NCBI GenBank assembly: GCA_029204225.1
Contig: CM055104.1
Span: forward strand, 25,869,285-25,933,284
Reading direction: 5' to 3'
From: Diphasiastrum complanatum
Taxonomy: Eukaryota; Streptophyta; Lycopodiopsida; Lycopodiales; Lycopodiaceae
DNA length: 64,000 nucleotides
Under the pieces are notes generated by a model that saw only the letters and a list, made by a program, of their open reading frames with translations, was not told the DNA's origin and made no database searches. Below, one piece after another: positions 1 to 11,419 of this stretch. Each line of letters starts with the position of its first letter. Within the stretch, counting starts at the first letter, position 1. A program made the translations under genes and the position numbers.

Positions 1-57
1 GATCTTTATGAGTTTCTAATAGATGATGAAGATGAACCTCTAGGTGCACAGGAATTA

Positions 58-1140
58 GTGAGATACAAGAAGAGGTCTAGGCTTGCACTTTACTGTATTA
101 AGATGAATGTAAGCAATGATCTTTTAAGGGAAGTATCATCATGTAAGAGTGCTAAAGAGGCTTGGGAATCTTTAAAATCTATTTATGAGTCTAGTAACAC
201 TTCGAGGGTTCTCATGCTTAGGAATCAGATTCTACAAAGCATGAAGAGGAGTGATGAGAGTGCACAAGATTATGTGCTAAGAATCAAGTCTCTTAATAGG
301 GAGTTAGCTTCCATTGGAGAGAAGATTCAAGATAGTGAGCTTGTTCAGATTGTCCTAAATGGTCTAGGGAGTGGCTTTACAAATTTGGTCCAAAGCTTTG
401 CAATCCAAGACACTTTGCCTACTATAGAAAAGCTACACAGTGTATTAGTAGCTGAAGAGTGTAGGATGTTGCATACCAATGCAAGAATGAATGCTATTTC
501 TCTGCAGGATGGTGATGGGAAAGCTAATTTCTCATTCAAAAGCAAGAAGAAGACCAATGGCAAGAAGAAGCACTTCAAGGAGACCAAGGAGGAGGATGAG
601 GCTTCAAGCTCAAAGGGCAAGATCAAAGACAAGTCCAAGTACAAATGTTTTTTCTGTGGAAAGAAAGGACATTTTGCATCAGAATGTCTCAAGAAGAAGA
701 AGGCACAAGAGAGCAAACAAAGCAACATTGCACATCAGGAGGAAGAGGAGGATGAAGAGTCATCCTTGATGGTTTCCAACAAACCACCATCATCCAAGAG
801 CAACACCAATGATTCTTGGTGGATTGATAGTGGGGCAAGTTCTCACATGACATATCAAAAGGACATATTCTCCACCTTACTTTCTTACAATGACTTACAT
901 AGATCAATCTATACTGCAAGTAGTCAAGAATGTAAGATAAGTGGAATAGGAACAATTCCCTTGTATGTGGGATCATCCAAAAGGATGAATCTAGATAATG
1001 TTCTTTATGTTCCTAAGTTAACCAAGAATTTGCTTAGTGTTGGCCAGTTAATGGATAATGGCCTAGATGTACAATTTAAGCATGGAGTTTGTTCCATCCT
1101 TAGAAATGATGAATATATAGCCAAAGGCTTTAAGAAAGGT
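58..1140 (+). pseudogene. copia gag and aspartic protease
   Basis: Gag is of the UBN2/retrotran_gag type: helical segments such as AKEAWESLKSIYESS and SRVLMLRNQI are typical of copia capsids. An intact CCHC zinc knuckle, CFFCGKKGHFASEC (C-x2-C-x4-H-x4-C), lies near nt 646-690 after a Lys/Glu-rich linker. The protease active site WWIDSGASSHMT follows near 820-855, then the GAG-pre-integrase segment ending NLLSVGQLMDNGL. The reading frame stays open to 1314, but past about 1140 it is out of frame with the downstream reverse transcriptase. The true start lies upstream of the window. Confidence 0.85.
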
Positions 1141-1149
1141 AGATTGTTA

Positions 1150-2708
1150 AGCTTGATGCCAATATTGCAGTGGAGAGTGTTAACTTGGCAAAGGTGGAGC
1201 TATCAAAGGTGGAACTGTGGCAGTATGATGCTCTTATTGAGAATCATACTTGGGATCTTGTGGATCTTCCTCAAGGGAAGAAACCTCTTGATTGCAAGTG
1301 GGTGTTTAGATTGAAGTATAATTAAGATGGATCAATAAGCAAGCATAAAGCTAGGCTTGTTGCCAAAGGTTTTTTACAAACCAAAGGCATTGACTATGAT
1401 GAGACTTTTGCTCCTGTGGCTAAGCTTGTTACTATCAGGTTGATCATTAGTCTTGCTACAACCTTCAATTGGGAGCTATTCCAACTTGACTTCACAAATG
1501 CATTCCTCAATGGTTATTTGGAGGAAGAGATCTACATGAGGCAACCCGAGGGCTTCATCAAGGTAAAGCATGAAGGAAAGGTGTGTTTTTTGAAGAAGAG
1601 CCTTTATGGGCTCAAGCAAGCACCTAGAGCATGATACTCTAGGCTAAACTCTTTTCTCATTTCCATCAATTTTGTAATGAGTGCCTATGATCCATCATTG
1701 TATATAAGTTTTCATGATGGCATGATCATTATTCTTGTTTTGTATGTAGATGACATTATCTTGAGTGGTAATGATCTAGATGGAATTAGAGATGTAAAAA
1801 TTGCTTTAGCGAAAGAGTTTAAGATGGTAGATCTCGGCCTATTGAGCTTCATTCTTGGAATAGAGATTATTAGAGGATGTGATTTTAGCTTCATTTGTCA
1901 ATCTAAATATGCTACATCCATCCTAGATAGATTTGGAATGAAGAATTGTAAAGGCATTGAGACACCAATGGAGCAACATGTAAAAGCATCTATTGGTTGT
2001 GATGAAGCATCCTTTGAGGACATCACATTATATAGAAGGCTTATTGGCTCCTTGATCTATTTAGCTATAACTAGACCTGATCTTAGTTATAGTGTTGGAA
2101 AGTTAAGCCAATTCATGCAAAGTCCTCTAATTTCACATTGGAAGATGGCCAAAAGAGTTCTTAGATACATTTCATTCACTAAGAATTTTGGTATTTTGTA
2201 CAGAGGAACTCATCTTGGCTTAAGAGCCTATAGTGACTCGGATTTTGCAGGTGACAAAGTGGATATAAGATCAACAAGTGCATTTGCCACCTTTCTATGT
2301 GATGGAGTAGTATCATGGCTTTCCAAAAAGCAAGATACCATCTCCCTATCTTCCACAGAATCCGAATACAAGGCCTTGACATCAACATGCAAGGAGATCT
2401 TGTGGCTCAAAAGGCTATTGGTGGAGCTTCATGTCATGGAGGAGGAGATCCCTATCATCTATTGTGACAACCAATCAGCCCAATCACTTGCAACTAATCC
2501 TACATTCCATGCAAGGAGCAAACACATCGAAATTGCTCATCATTTCGTGAGGGAACAAGTGCAAGCTAAAGAGATCAAGCTCCAACACGTGCCATCATCA
2601 AGTTGCTTGGCTGATTTGTTTACTAAACCTTTACCTAAAGATTCATTTGTCAAGCTTAGATCTTCAATTGGAGTTATTGATAAAAGCATTGTGATCTCCA
2701 AGGCTTGA
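1150..2708 (+). pseudogene. copia reverse transcriptase and RNase H, broken
   Basis: Reverse transcriptase begins in another frame with a segment reading YDALIENHTWDLVDLPQGKK and continues through LDFTNAFLNGYLEEEIYM, KSLYGLKQAP and the catalytic LYVDDIIL. An in-frame stop lies near 1323 and a second near 1633, just after KQAPRA, where a Trp codon is expected. RNase H follows with AYSDSDFAGD, SLSSTESEYKA, YCDNQSAQSLA, HARSKHIEI and the C-terminal ADLFTKPLPK. The stretch 1677-2708 is one open frame and looks fairly young; the damage is concentrated upstream. Confidence 0.85.
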
Positions 2709-2722
2709 TTTGAGGAGGAGTA

Positions 2723-3289
2723 TGAAAAATTGCCTACATTGACAAATCTAGCCATGTAGAATATTGTACATTTTGTCAATATTGTTTGTTGATTATTTCA
2801 ATGGCCAAAGTACCACTTGTACATACACACCTAAAGTAGGTTACCACGAGTCAAGAGGAGTGGTTGTGTCTATCTGGTAGTGATTCCTACTTTGTAGGAT
2901 CTAGACCATGATTTATGATGAGATTTGTACCTACCATGCACCTACCAAACATGACTCTTGGATCTAGGCTAGGGTTTTCACATTAGGGCAAGAAAGTGGA
3001 GTCTACTTCCTTATTACATGCTGGATTTTCACCTAACTTTGCAAAGGAAGTGTGTTTTACTAGGTATTCCCATTCTCCATAGTGAGAAGATAGAAACTTT
3101 CTGGAGCCTCAAGGAGAAACTCGAGTTTCCTCCCATTGTATGGTGATTACTCTATTTTTCCAATGAAACCCAGCTTTGGCACTTTGTAAACACTGTCTAC
3201 AGGCCGTACTACAGCCTTATTTCCACACGTGTGGAGTTGGATTATACTAAGTGATCAATGCTTTGATTGTCTCTACTTGTTTCCTATCA
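2723..3289 (+). repeat. 3' LTR of the copia element (right end approximate)
   Basis: A purine-rich tract (TTGAGGAGGAGTA) follows the RNase H stop, and the next bases begin TGAAAAATTGCC, as expected for a TG-starting LTR. A plausible CA end lies at 3289. With no second LTR to compare, the right end is a guess from sequence style. Confidence 0.55.
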
Positions 3290-3747
3290 AGCTGCTAAAC
3301 TAGATCTTGTTTTCTGATGACTAGTTTCTGATAGATTGTTTAACAAGCATACAATCACCTTGTGGATCATTCAAAGATCCATTTATGGTCCTTAGTACTG
3401 TACTTTTCACATCTGAGAAGATTGTTGTACTTTACTTTGGTTCATTTGATCAAATCTATGTGCCTAATGTGGAGTTATTTGCCAAATTTACTAGTTTTGG
3501 TAACTAGTCTTGATTCTAGCTCATAGTTTGGATCTAGATGTTTGATTTGTGCATCCTCCATCACTTTTAGGATTGATTGGGATTCATTTTGCTATAAAAT
3601 TTTGTCAACTGACTTGTGTGACGATAGTGCTTGTCAACACCAAATTCAAAATAGACTATTCACGTTGACCAAACTATGTGAAAACTCATATCCTATCACT
3701 CACAGTTGGTTCACAAGAGATGACAAAAGTCTTGGAATGATCGTCAC
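3290..3747. other. No gene recognised
   Basis: AT-rich sequence between the copia LTR and the first copy of the 3.7/7.5-kb repeat. A 95-codon open frame begins at 3542, but it has no recognisable motif and its tail is shared repeat sequence. Confidence 0.5.
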
Positions 3748-4575
3748 ATTGTTTGCTGATCCTTTTGGGATCCTGTTTGCTGAGGAATCTCGTGTTTTTG
3801 TTAACAGAAGAATCTACCTCAATGTTTAACACAACGTCTGCTGGGATTCTCGGTCAATGTTATCAGAGATACTCTTTCTACTAGGGCATGGAAGGAAATG
3901 CAAGTAGAATAATCTTCAATTCAAAGAGCAACAACATTTCAGTACATATTACATGCTCTAGAACTCGTGGAGGAGGCCTCTTTCTATAGCCACAAGTTGT
4001 TGAACCCAATTACATATTATTTTGGAGTCCACCTCTTGCAACTGAGTGAACCCCAATCTATAATGATTTGAGTTCCACATCTTACTTGATAATAGGAGGC
4101 CTCTTTATCTATAATAGGAGGCTCCCACATGGCTATCCATCTTTAGGGAATTACCATGGGGCTCACAACTGTACATTTTAGACTAGCACTAACAATTCTC
4201 GTGCTCTCAGACTCGGCTCTCAACTTCATCTCTGCTAGAAGCCCTTTTGAGTGGAGAGGTTCTGCATCAACACCTCGGGGCATGGCATCAACTAACATTA
4301 TCCTCCCTCTATGGTGTTGCAGGTCCCACTGCACTGCTTCAGCTTCAACCTGTGGTTCTTGGAAAGGCATAGATCAGCGTTGCCTACGTAAAACCAAGAA
4401 CTTATTGGCTTCGTTGTTGCTTTTCTTGACAAAATTTCAAGGGTGCAACAGCTTATCAGATAGCCCTGGGTGACCGAGAGTCTCTTGCTTCCTCTTTTCA
4501 GCTTTTCTTCTATCAAGAGATTTCTTGTAGCCGACCTTCTTTCCAATGGCTTCAAATGTGATTAATCTTGTCTTT
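3748..4575 (-). repeat. Copy 1 of dispersed repeat (shortened)
   Basis: This stretch is closely similar to 7541-9058. Both copies start at TGTTTGCTGATCC and share about 135 bp. Copy 1 then joins near 3884 to the part matching 8360-9058, so some 680 bp present in copy 2 are missing here. On the minus strand the left edge reads ...GGATCAGCAAACA, which could be a CA-terminated LTR end, but no paired LTR was found. The minus strand carries the end of the same broken ORF seen in copy 2, here reading GKKVGYKKSLDRRKAEKRKQ, and a short frame beginning MPFQEPQVEAEA. Confidence 0.75.
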
Positions 4576-6290
4576 GCGCCCAATGAGTCAAAAGCAACCG
4601 ATGAATAAACATGTTCTAATTCATGGCCAAAGCTTCAAAAAGACATGATTGCAAGGGATATATTTTTCTTTTGATATACTCTTCTGAAAATCCGTGCAAG
4701 TTGGCTCAGCAACTATTGTGACTTTGTACTGGTAATATGCTCCTTCGCTGCCAAAGAGACATTCACACACCTTCACATTTGTGTATGAGCACTTGAGCAA
4801 GGATGATGGGTATCATCATCAGGTGTTGCAATAGAATCGTCTCCTATTTTGCTATACTCCAATTTGAATACTCCTCTTGTCAAGTAGTCCAATTCCATTT
4901 TTGTGATATGCATCTCTCTCAAAGACCAATGTTCAAGTAGTGCAGTTGGTTTAATTGTAATTTGTGGATTAATTGTCCATGTTCACCTTCAGTCCGTAGA
5001 ACCAAACCACATTATTTGAGATGTCTCTCCTTTGTTATAGGTGTGCTTTCTATAAAAACTTGGATGCGGGTCTGCTTGTAGTAGTTTGTTGCATCTACCT
5101 CTTCCTGGGTTCTTCATCCCTTGTGGCACCGAGTTTTATGTGTACATAGATCATCATACTTTAAAGTAATTTTTGCACTCAGCCATATTTGAAAGGCTGC
5201 CAAGCTCGGTGGGTCGAGCTGATGCAGGAATTTCACTTCGAAGAGGGAAGGAAAATGTGGGCGCTGATATGGTTTTCCTTGTGGTATGCCAATTGCCTCC
5301 AACATCATCTGCAACCAAACTACCTAGTTCGCCATCTTTGAAGCTGCGACATATTTAGCTTCGCATGAGGATTGAGCTACCAAGCTAAACCTGCTCCAAC
5401 TTCATACTGCTAGTATGGCTACCCATGGCCATCATAGTGCTTCCAAACAAACTTCGAGCACCCAGTATCGAGCACCCAGTATCAGCCATTTACAATAGGG
5501 TATTCCATGTTGTATAGTAAAAGATCCAAGCTTTCGTAGCTTCATGGTGAATTTCAAACATTCAACCAAATGTACGAGAGCCTTTCAACTTTCATTTCCC
5601 AATGAGCACATTTTGAGGATTCATGCACATGGCTTGTTGGGCATCATACAAGTTACTTGCTTAAATGAATGGCATGCAGGGTAAACATAGTGAGCTCTTT
5701 TCTCTTTCACCCTCATCATCGGACTCTCCATCTTCTTCACGAATGGCATTGGGCATAGCAGATTTAAAACTAAAATACTCTTCGCTGGGTTTAAGCTCTT
5801 TATGGATGCGTCTAAGAAGGCCAACTATAAACCATATGATCAACATTTTATCAGTTGGTTGTTCTTGGACTTAACTTCCGAGATGCTTAAAGCGCTCAAT
5901 ATAGTCACGTACGCGTCCATCTTTTTATATTTTTTTATTACTAAGGCATACAAAGAGGAAGCATTTAATAAAAGGCTCTTTCAAGTCTGACCAATCTTGT
6001 CGATCGTTACGATCGAGGTTGAAAAACCACTCGCGTGCTTTATCTACCATCGTCCTCGAAAAAAGTTGGACTTTTGCATTATCAGTATATTCTCTATATA
6101 CTTCGCATGCATTCTCAAATACTTATAAAAATTGATGAGGGTCCACATTACTATCAAATTTTGGTAATTCCAATCTGGGTGTTCGTTTATCGGATCGGGT
6201 GGTATGGTGAACATGGTGAACATGTTGATCATCAAGATTTTCAGATTAATTAGGTCTCCACCTGGATGGTCCAAGATCTTGATTTACTTG
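4576..6290. other. No gene recognised
   Basis: Similarity to the second repeat copy stops near 4575. Several 60-70 codon frames occur on both strands, for example 5173-5358 plus and 5661-5846 minus. None shows a domain or motif I recognise and none pairs with splice sites in an obvious way. Confidence 0.5.
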
Positions 6291-6299
6291 AGATCTAAG

Positions 6300-7210
6300 G
6301 CGATAGGGTTTGTTCTCATCATTTGGATGATTGGATGGTGTGAATTTTAAACTCGAAAAACTAGAAAATTCGAAAAAAAATTGAAAAATCTTATAATGTT
6401 GAGAATTCAAAAAAAAAAAAAAGAGAGGTGTCGGATGGGATTGTCGAATGCAATCTTCAAAAAAAGTTTGTTTGTTTTTTTTTTTCTTTGCTAGTCGTTG
6501 GAAAATCCTGAGACTCGATTTTTTTCTAAACAACTCGAAAAATTTCAGTACAACTCGAAAAATTTCGAACAACTCAAAAATTTCAAAAACTCGCCAGATC
6601 CAGAAGTCAGAGAGATTTTTTTGCAGGTCGTCGGATGAAATTGTCAAAGAAAGTCTTTTGTGCAGTTCGTGGGCTTTTTGTGCAGTTCGTCGGATGGAAT
6701 CGTCGGACCCAATTTGTCGGATGGAAAAGTAAAGATGTCAAAAAGTCGAAAAATGAAAAATCCTGATATGAGAAAAAACGGCGGATGTAGTTGTCGGATA
6801 AAAAAATTTGTTATTTGTTTTTTGGATTTTTGGTAGTTGTCGGATGTAATTTTCAGATGGAATCGTCGGATGGGATCGGCGGACTAAATTTTTTGTAATT
6901 TGTGGTCGGATGCATGGCGGATAGAAATTGGAAAAAAAAAAAAAAACTCGAAAAACTGGAGAAACTCGAAAAACTTGCAAAATATCAAGCTACTCGAAAA
7001 ATCGAAAAGGTGGGGAAAAACGTCGGATCTGAAAAAAAACTCAAAAATTTCAAAAACTTGAAAATCTGAAAAAACGGCGGATTCAAAGTATTGGCGGATG
7101 CAAATTTACTACAGGTCGGCGGATGCAAAATGTATTGTGCAGTTTGGCATATGCAAATATCGAAAAAAACTGAAGAAGTCGAAAAATCAAAAAATGGTGA
7201 AAACGGTGAA
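6300..7210. repeat. Degenerate field of TCGGATG and CTCGAAAAA words
   Basis: About 900 bp are built from two interspersed words. GTCGGATG or GGCGGATG recurs about a dozen times, for example near 6436, 6690, 6715, 6838, 6905 and 7118. CTCGAAAAA/CTCAAAAATTTC recurs at least as often. Spacing is irregular, so it is not a simple satellite. It is CpG-containing in otherwise AT-rich DNA. Open frames here are low-complexity artefacts. Confidence 0.6.
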
Positions 7211-7874
7211 ATAAATCGATTACCTCAAAAAAATTTGAGTAACTCGAAAAGTATGAAAATATGATTTTCGACTGGCAGTGTCTGGAAACGCGAGATAGTG
7301 GTGCAGCGGTGGGTTTTCGGAATGTGTGGAGTCAGTTCGCACAGATCTGGAGGATCGGTAGGGATGTTCTGAAGCAATCACGATCTGACAAACAAGAAAT
7401 TTGAATGTGTGCTTGGGAAATGAAGAATGCAGGACAACAAGCAACACAACCAAAACCGATGGAGAGCTAAAAAATGGACTGAAAAAATGAGTTCTATGGT
7501 TCTGAAGCCAAGAAGATTAGCAATGGCAATGGCGCCAATGTTTGCTGATCCTTTTGAGATCCTGTTTGCTAAGAAATCTCGTGTTATTGTTAGCAGAAGA
7601 ATCTACCTCAATGTTTAACACAACGTCTGCTGGGATTCTCTGTCAATGTTATCAGAGATACTCTTTCTACTCCAATGTCTTTTTATCAGCGATTCAGCCA
7701 ACGTTTGCAGATTTTGATTCACATAGAACCTGCTTCTCACTGGGCCAATGCTAACACTGATTCTCTATCTAAGTCTACTCAATTCTAGACTCGATTTCCA
7801 TCTGGCAGAGTTTCAGCTTGGCCAGGAATCTCATGACTACCAATCTATTAGGCAATGGGATTAGTCACATATTT

Positions 7875-7943
7875 GGTTTTGTAGTATAATGGTGTTGTAC
7901 CCGCCGGTCAGAGGCACAACCACGGCCTGATTTTGATCCTTAA
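7875..7943 (+). pseudogene. tRNA-Asp-like sequence, decayed
   Basis: The stretch TTGTAGTATAATGGTG matches the D-arm and box A of eukaryotic tRNA-Asp. It is followed at the right distance by CCCGCCGGTCA, resembling the anticodon arm CCCGCCTGTCAC, and by GATTTTGATCC where box B (GGTTCGATCC) would lie. The acceptor stem and anticodon-stem pairing are not preserved, so it cannot be a working tRNA. It may be a tRNA pseudogene or the head of a tRNA-derived SINE. It lies inside the section missing from repeat copy 1. Confidence 0.35.
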
Positions 7944-8627
7944 TTGACAATGGATGCTCAACTTGGATTTAGGACCTGTCAGAAACTCGATTTCCTACTG
8001 CTCTACAAACTGCTTCAATTTTTTTTTAGTTTTACAAATTGCAGATTATTCCTGATCTACTCTACTCAAAGAACGAGAAATTAAACTAATTCTATTTCTA
8101 CTAAAATCATAGATTCATCAACACGACTTTAACTAAACAACTGGGAATCCTACATAGTGTTTGCTACAATTGTCAATCAACATTTGAAACAAAAACTGCT
8201 CAGGGAGTCGAAACTAGGAAATATCATAAATCAGTAGAATGGTAGATCAATTTCCAAGTCCTGCACATCTACCTGAAGCTAATCCCAAACCAATCCTTAA
8301 GAGAAAAAAGCATCAACAAGCACATTCATACATCAATACCAACACAAAAATGCATGAAGATGGAGCATGGAAGAATAATCTTCAACTCAAAGAGCAACAA
8401 CATTTCAGTACATATTACATGCTCTAGAACTCGTGGAGGAGGCCTCTTCCTATAGCCACGAGTTATTGAACCCAATTACATATTATTTTGGAGTCCACCT
8501 CTTGCAACTAAGTGAACCCCAATCTATAATAATTTGAGTTCCACCTCTTACTTGATAATAGGAGACCTCTTTATTAAAAAAAACATAACTCAAGTTGAAA
8601 TAATCTGATTTGCTAGCTCCCACATGG

Positions 8628-8858
8628 CTATCCATCATCAAGAATTACCATGGAGCTCACAACTGTACATTTTAGCCTAGCACTAACAATTCTTGTGCTC
8701 TCAGACTCGGCTCTCAACTTCATCTCTGCTAGAAGCCCTTTTGAGTAGAGAGGTTCTGCATCGACACCTCGGGACATGGCATCAACTATCCTCCTCCTCT
8801 GGTGTTGCAGGTCCCACTGCATTGCTTCAACTTTGACATGTGGTTCTTGAAAAGGCAT
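8628..8858 (-). pseudogene. Short conserved frame downstream of the broken ORF
   Basis: This frame begins MPFQEPHVKVEAMQWDLQH and is also present, with substitutions, in repeat copy 1 (4143-4370). Conservation of an open frame in both copies suggests former coding, either as the far C-terminus of the upstream ORF or as a separate small ORF. No domain is recognised. Confidence 0.35.
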
Positions 8859-8923
8859 AGATCAGCGTTGCTACGTAAAACCAAGAACTTATTGGCTTCG
8901 TTGTTGTTTTTCTTGACAAAATT

Positions 8924-10827
8924 TCAAAGGTGCATCATCTTATCAGGATAGCCCTGCATGACCGAGAGTCTCTTGCTTGCTCTTTTTAGCTTTTCTTCTA
9001 TCAAGAGATTTCTTGTAGCCGACCTTCTTTCCGATGGGCTCAAATGTGATGCGCCCAACGGAATAGGTCCCAGGTATGGCCTTATCCCAAGTATGAACTT
9101 ATTTTCATACCACTTATCGATCATCTGCACGTACTGACTGGAAGTAAATGTGGCTCGTAAATAAAGCTTGGTCGTCATTAGATGTGCATCTTCTGATTGC
9201 AAAGGGTGATTTACGTTCAGCTTTATGGGTGGTAGCCCCTTATCCCAGTACCACTCCATTGTCATGAGAAAGGCTATGGATAAACAATAATATGCACTTT
9301 CTTGGACTACAGTATCTGCACTTCCTCTATAGGCGTATCCAAACTTTAGTAGCGTGTCTCGATACTTTACCAGAGTTGAGCTTGAGTCAGACCAATTACT
9401 CTGTCACTCGGCTGGTTTTGTTTTCTCCCAAGGGTCTCTTCTCTTAATTGGTGCATAGTAGGGGTCGACCCTTTTCCAGCTTGGTGCCCTTAGGTACTCC
9501 TGAAGCTGCTCATCATTATTCAGCATCATTACGATCCTCCAGGAGGGTTGTGGACGTAAGGCATTCACGAGGATGCTGAGCTTTGGATATTCTTTTGTAG
9601 TTACTTTCTTTGTCCCCCCTCGTTCTCCTTTCTTATAGGTCTTCTGGAATTCATCAGACTCTTTTTTATCGTCGTACCGTCTTTTGATCTTTTCTATGGA
9701 TTTCTCGGATAGCTTCCTTGAGGGCCTTGCCAAATAGTCATCCAAGGCTGTGGCACACTTTGTATCAGGAATCCTTGGTGTTGAACCCTCAGACTTTGAT
9801 CCAGTGAAGATGTCACGCTTTTCTTCTGGAGGGGATGAAGAAAGTCCCATAGTAGGTTGCACAATCTCATCAAGTGGACCTTGATCAGAAAAATTAAAGT
9901 CAGGTGGTGATGGAGGCGAAAAGAGTTTATGAGTGGAGGGTAGTGGGTTAGTTATGAGATTATACTATGTTGTTAGTGAAATGAACTGTTTGAAAACATG
10001 GGACGATGTGGGGAATATAGTGCTAGAAGTGGATGTGGAGGTGGTTGAACAAGCAAATGGAAGAGATGAAGGTTGGTAAGATGAAACTAGTTCAGAAAAA
10101 TAAGAAGGCGAGTGGGGCAACTGAGCGTAAGTGGAGGAGTCCACGGCAGGTTTGTGGAGAGAGCCAAGCCAGCCTTGATATGGCATGTCAAAACCAGCAA
10201 CTCGTTGGTTGATGGATCGGCTTTTCTCATGAGCTCCAGCATCATCGTTATGGTCATCTTCTTTCTGCACTAATATGTCTGCATCGAGTCTACAGGACGT
10301 ATTCCATATGAGGTCCATTTGTCGTTGTCACAGGAGAAGTTCCTCTTGGATCTTGTCAATGCTTTCTTTGAGTGCTGACGGCTTCTTGTTGCTTTCGTCT
10401 TCTGAAATTTGATGGTTCCTCGTCAGAGCATCGTGTTTCTGGATTAAGGATATATACTTTTCTATTTTTATTGTTGCTCCTGAAGACAAAACTGAAATTT
10501 CTATAACTTCTGACCTAATTGGTTGTTTGATTGTTGTCATCACGTCAGTTAGTCTCTTATTTTCCAGAGTCATGAATCTAACCGGCGCTCGAACTGGTCT
10601 TGCACTTCTTGGAGAGACTGGAGCTGATTTGAAAACTGCTTTTGCTCTTCCAATCTCTTGGCCCTTTCACTCTGCAACTTTTCCATAATTGTCAGCAACT
10701 CTGCGTCTCTTAACTGCAAGTGCTGCTTTGCCATTCTGAGCTCGTTTGTATGTTGTGCTAGATGGTCTACCATGTCGGAAAGTGGTATGCAGAAGATAGG
10801 TCTAGCTTGAAAAGAAAAACCTTTCAC
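8924..10827 (-). pseudogene. Broken ORF with coiled coil, uncharacterised, probably element-borne
   Basis: I do not recognise this gene. One reading frame runs from 10573 to 8924 on the minus strand, interrupted by stops at 10328 (TGA), 9965 (TAG) and 9404 (TGA). The first 85 codons (10827-10570) are in another frame and overlap the next ORF by ATGA, suggesting a frameshift. The N-terminus is a predicted coiled coil (LRDAELLTIMEKLQSERAKR). A Ser/Thr-rich linker follows, then a basic segment (KKGERGGTKKVTTKEYPK), then a Trp/Tyr-rich domain with TMEWYWDKGLPPIKLN and QMIDKWYENKFILGIRPYLG. The C-terminus probably continues as IGKKVGYKKSLDRRK after a frameshift near 9055. A gag-like or transposon accessory protein is possible; no catalytic motif is visible. 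Confidence 0.55.
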
Positions 10828-11263
10828 GCATGGCGGAATAAACTATCTTCATCTTTCCAATGCATGACTACGCCTATCAATTTCAAACAAGACAATAGTG
10901 ATAGAAATCACGTTTGAACTTATAGTAACTAACTTTGAAATTGTCAGTACTACAGTGATTACGTAGCCAAACAATTAAGCATTGAAGATTATCGGACAAA
11001 TAATTAGTCACGAAGAAATACAGAAACGCATACAGTCTGAGACGAAACTGAACGCAATAAAGAATAGTATTGATTCAAAACGAAACAAAAGTAAATGAGT
11101 ACAATAAGTTGCGGATTGAAGCCATGTACTCTATGCTATCTTTGAGCGGCTAAAAATGAAAGTCTGAACTAATGTGCAATGCTGATGAGCAGTAGCGCAA
11201 TAGCAATCTCTAAAACAACTCTAAGAAGTGAGCTAGAATGCTCAGGAGTGTTCAAGCTTGCAG

Positions 11264-11265
<2 letters not shown>

Positions 11266-11341
<76 letters not shown>
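11266..11341. repeat. (GA)n microsatellite, about 76 bp
   Basis: Uninterrupted GA dinucleotides. Read on the minus strand this is a CT tract between a TATA-like box and the broken ORF at 8924-10827. The Arg-Glu repeat ORF spanning it on the plus strand is an artefact. Confidence 0.95.
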
Positions 11342-11344
<3 letters not shown>

Positions 11345-11408
11345 AACTATTCAAACGCTTCTGATAATTCTGATTTTCAATGAATTAATCTGTATGAAAC
11401 TGAACAGC

Positions 11409-11416
11409 TATTTATA
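11409..11416 (-). promoter_or_regulatory. TATA-like box upstream of the minus-strand ORF
   Basis: On the minus strand the sequence reads TATAAATA, a good plant TATA box, about 580 bp upstream of the first ATG of the broken ORF, with the CT tract in between. It could be the promoter of that element or gene. It is based on motif and position only. Confidence 0.3.
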
Positions 11417-11419
11417 CTA

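Larger units (their letters stand above)
1..3289 (+). mobile_element. Ty1/copia retrotransposon, 5' end outside window, integrase deleted
   Basis: The order gag, zinc knuckle, protease, reverse transcriptase, RNase H, polypurine tract and LTR is that of a Ty1/copia element read on the plus strand. The window opens inside gag, so the 5' LTR is not seen. The integrase core is absent: the sequence passes from the pre-integrase region near 1140 directly into the start of the reverse transcriptase near 1170. Stop codons and a frame change interrupt pol. The right boundary is uncertain because only one LTR is present; 3289 is chosen because the LTR seems to end there in ...CCTATCA. Confidence 0.85.
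7541..9058 (-). repeat. Copy 2 of dispersed repeat (longer copy)
   Basis: This is the fuller copy of the repeat also found at 3748-4575. It keeps an internal 680-bp section (7676-8358) that copy 1 lacks. The minus-strand coding remnant at 8924-10827 enters this repeat from the right, so the repeat is probably the 3' part of a larger minus-strand element. Confidence 0.75.

Noticed and set aside
6300-7210. CRISPR-like array
   Set aside because: The recurring words are short, degenerate and irregularly spaced; the window is plant DNA.
7875-7943. Functional tRNA-Asp gene
   Set aside because: Acceptor and anticodon stems do not pair and box B is degraded, so only a tRNA-like remnant is claimed.
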